Below are positions 14,456 to 15,915 of a stretch of DNA of 15,915 nucleotides, one piece after another; within the stretch, counting starts at the first letter, position 1, and each line of letters begins with the position of its first letter. Both the position numbers and the translations under genes were made by a program. This DNA is from Candidatus Coatesiibacteriota bacterium (GTDB lineage Bacteria; RBG-13-66-14): assembly GCA_014728185.1 (NCBI GenBank), contig WJMB01000240.1:1-15915 (forward strand). Reading direction: 5' to 3'. The notes beneath the pieces were generated by a model. It was not told the origin of the DNA and made no database searches. It saw only the letters and a list, made by a program, of their open reading frames with translations.

Positions 14456-15523
14456 ATGGACGAGGAGTCGATGCTAGTACAAACAGGGCGCGGAGTCGAG
14501 CGTGACAGGTGTCACCGCTTGCCGGCGGTGGCATTCCTGGCCGCGCTGACGGTCCTCTTGGCCGGCTGCGGCGGCTACTCCGACCTCGGCGAGATCGAGT
14601 ACGCCAAGATGAAGGTCATCAACGGCGAACGCGACTACCTCTTCGAGCTCACCGACGGCCTGGAGACCACCGACGAGCCCCGCCTGCGCCTGGCGATCAT
14701 CGAAGCCCTCGACGAGATCGGCGATCGCGGCGCCGCCATGGCTCTGGTGCGCACGATGAAGAGCGATGAGGACCTGACCGTCCGTCTGTCCGTCCCGCCC
14801 GTGTTGGCGCGGATGCAGGCCGTGCGCGCCGTGGAGCCCCTGGCCGAGATGATGAGCTCCGAGGACCCCCAGATGCGCCAGGCGGCGCTGCTGGCCCTGC
14901 GCCAGATGCGCGACGTCCCGATCAGCGCCTTCCTCCCCGGCCTGCAGAGCACCGACGGCACCGTCCAGGCCGAATCGGTCAAGGCCCTGGGACGCCAACG
15001 CGACCCCGAGCTGATCCCCATCTTCTTCTCCGCCTTTTTCGACCCCGTCACCGGACCCCAGGCCCGGGGGCAGATCGTCACCGAGCTGGGCAAACTGGGC
15101 GAGGAGGGCCTGGACGCCCTCTACCATATGTATGTCCAGTCCGACGACGAGGGCGACCGCGCCGACATCCGCCGGGAGCTGGAGGCCAGCCCCTCGGACC
15201 GCGCCGCCCGCCTGCTGGCCGAACTCGACGGCGAGGGCGGCGACTTCGGTTGGGACCTGAGCTGGGAGAACCCCCGGGGGACCGAGGTGGTCTACGGCAA
15301 GGTCGTCGAGGTCAACATCGTCTCCAAAGCCAACGCCAGCCTGATGCTTGTCACCGATCGCGGTCGCCACGTTCACTGCCACTTCGACGAGCACACCGAC
15401 GAGCTGCTCTACATCAAGTCCGAGATGGCCGCCGGAGAAGTGCGCGTCGGCGTGGGCGGCTCCGCCGACTACATCGAGGAGATGACCCACATCTGGGCCG
15501 AGACCATTCAGATCGTGCCGTGA
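14456..15523 (+). CDS. HEAT-repeat lipoprotein
   Basis: A 355-residue probable lipoprotein. A hydrophobic stretch (LPAVAFLAALTVLLAGC, residues 22-38) ends in the lipobox L-A-G-C, with Cys38 the predicted lipid-attached residue after signal peptidase II cleavage. Residues about 73-260 form paired helices of HEAT/PBS-lyase-like type: DEPRLRLAIIEALDEIGD, VRLSVPPVLARMQ, PQMRQAALLALRQM, VQAESVKALGRQRDPE. The last 90 or so residues (TEVVYGKVVEVNIV...LMLVTDRGRHVHCHF...AGEVRVGV) look like a small beta-barrel. I chose ATG 14456 because GGGAG lies six bases upstream. ATG 14471, behind GAGGAG, would give a more basic, more typical signal-peptide start and is a real alternative; an upstream in-frame ATG at 14372 would put a long Arg-rich tail on the signal peptide. 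HEAT repeats normally bind proteins, so a periplasmic or surface scaffold is inferred. The TGA stop overlaps the GTG of the next gene. Confidence 0.82.
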   Translation: MDEESMLVQTGRGVERDRCHRLPAVAFLAALTVLLAGCGGYSDLGEIEYAKMKVINGERDYLFELTDGLETTDEPRLRLAIIEALDEIGDRGAAMALVRTMKSDEDLTVRLSVPPVLARMQAVRAVEPLAEMMSSEDPQMRQAALLALRQMRDVPISAFLPGLQSTDGTVQAESVKALGRQRDPELIPIFFSAFFDPVTGPQARGQIVTELGKLGEEGLDALYHMYVQSDDEGDRADIRRELEASPSDRAARLLAELDGEGGDFGWDLSWENPRGTEVVYGKVVEVNIVSKANASLMLVTDRGRHVHCHFDEHTDELLYIKSEMAAGEVRVGVGGSADYIEEMTHIWAETIQIVP

Positions 15524-15915
15524 GGAATCTACCCGACAGAGTGTCTGAAGCGGTGAAACGCTTTTGGGCGGTGCGGACGGGACAAGCTTCCCGCATCACC
15601 GGCGCTGATCGGTCGGGTAGAGCCGCCGTCACCGGCGGGAAACAGCTGGACGGCTTCCTCGAGTTGATCGCCGCGTTGCTGCTCGAGAGCGGCTTGCCTG
15701 AGGAGAGCATCAAGTATGACGCCCGGCTCGAACTGCCCGGCTATTACAGACCCACCAAGCGCTGGGATTTGCTGGTGATCCACCGGACCCACTTGATGGC
15801 GGTAATCGAGCTGAAGTCCCAGGTTGGTTCCTTTGGCAACACCTTCAACAACCGGGTCGAGGAGGCCGTCGGCTCGGCCCGGGACCTGCACACGGCCTAT
15901 CGGGAACGGGCCTTC
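15520..15915 (+). CDS. Type II restriction endonuclease, XhoI/PaeR7I family (5' part, cut by window edge)
   Basis: 132 codons are visible and open to the last base. The frame contains a run of family landmarks: AVKRFW (11-16), GRAAVTGGKQLDGF (33-46), LELPGYYRPTKRWDLLV (70-86), VIELKSQVG (95-103), FGNTFNNRVEEAVGSA (105-120) and LHTAYRERAF. These match the XhoI/PaeR7I endonucleases, whose founding members cut CTCGAG. The PD-(D/E)xK catalytic set is D83, E97 and K99. GTG 15520 overlaps the lipoprotein stop as GTGA and has no clear ribosome binding site; GTG 15541 is an alternative start, with GAGGAA rather far upstream. Codons are less GC-biased than in neighbouring genes (TTT, TAT, CCT, ATG), which fits gene transfer. 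Two CTCGAG sites lie inside the visible part. A cognate DNA methyltransferase is expected nearby, outside the window. Whether the gene is intact cannot be judged. Confidence 0.9.
   Translation, partial: MRNLPDRVSEAVKRFWAVRTGQASRITGADRSGRAAVTGGKQLDGFLELIAALLLESGLPEESIKYDARLELPGYYRPTKRWDLLVIHRTHLMAVIELKSQVGSFGNTFNNRVEEAVGSARDLHTAYRERAF

Noticed and set aside
14474..15490. Minus-strand frame of 338 codons opposite the lipoprotein
   Set aside because: Antisense to a gene with a lipobox and HEAT repeats. The composition (His, Val, Gly, Gln) is that of a shadow frame.

Overview
The window is GC-rich bacterial chromosome with mostly G/C third codon positions. A secreted protein ends in a C-terminal domain of the type-IX-secretion-sorting / FlgD-like kind. 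Such tails are typical of the Fibrobacteres-Chlorobi-Bacteroidetes (FCB) superphylum and of GC-rich candidate phyla near it. I therefore suspect an uncultured FCB-associated lineage, but cannot name the phylum. Five gaps of roughly 340 to 910 bases have no convincing gene, which is loose packing for a bacterium.

Left part (minus strand): a metallo-beta-lactamase-fold hydrolase runs off the left edge (1-846). Upstream of it lie a GH57 alpha-glucan-active enzyme (1192-3159) and the gene for ribosomal protein bL19, rplS (3504-3857). rplS stands apart from its usual rimM/trmD partners. It is followed by a clear intrinsic terminator and preceded by a hairpin-rich leader.

Central part (plus strand): a secreted seven-bladed beta-propeller protein with a C-terminal sorting tail has its own promoter and terminator. 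It is followed by a promoter-driven TPR protein with a 40-residue repeat. Then comes a three-gene glycosyltransferase cassette (8750-12417) behind an extended -10 promoter. Genes 2 and 3 of the cassette are tandem paralogues, and gene 3 carries a run of eight G. The cassette probably adds sugars to a cell-surface glycan, but no polymerase, flippase or nucleotide-sugar gene is visible to say which.

Right part: a gene-poor, lower-GC stretch (12418-13166), a DUF2085-like small membrane protein (minus), another gene-poor stretch, a HEAT-repeat lipoprotein (14456-15523), and the 5' part of a type II restriction endonuclease of the XhoI/PaeR7I family. The endonuclease gene begins at a GTG overlapping the lipoprotein stop and is cut by the window edge.

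The genes belong to several functions and do not form one pathway. The items most worth following are the XhoI-like endonuclease at the right edge (and its unseen methyltransferase), the glycosyltransferase cassette with its G8 tract, the 12-bp triple repeat inside the hydrolase, and the isolated rplS with a structured leader. I did not find a convincing wholly new system.
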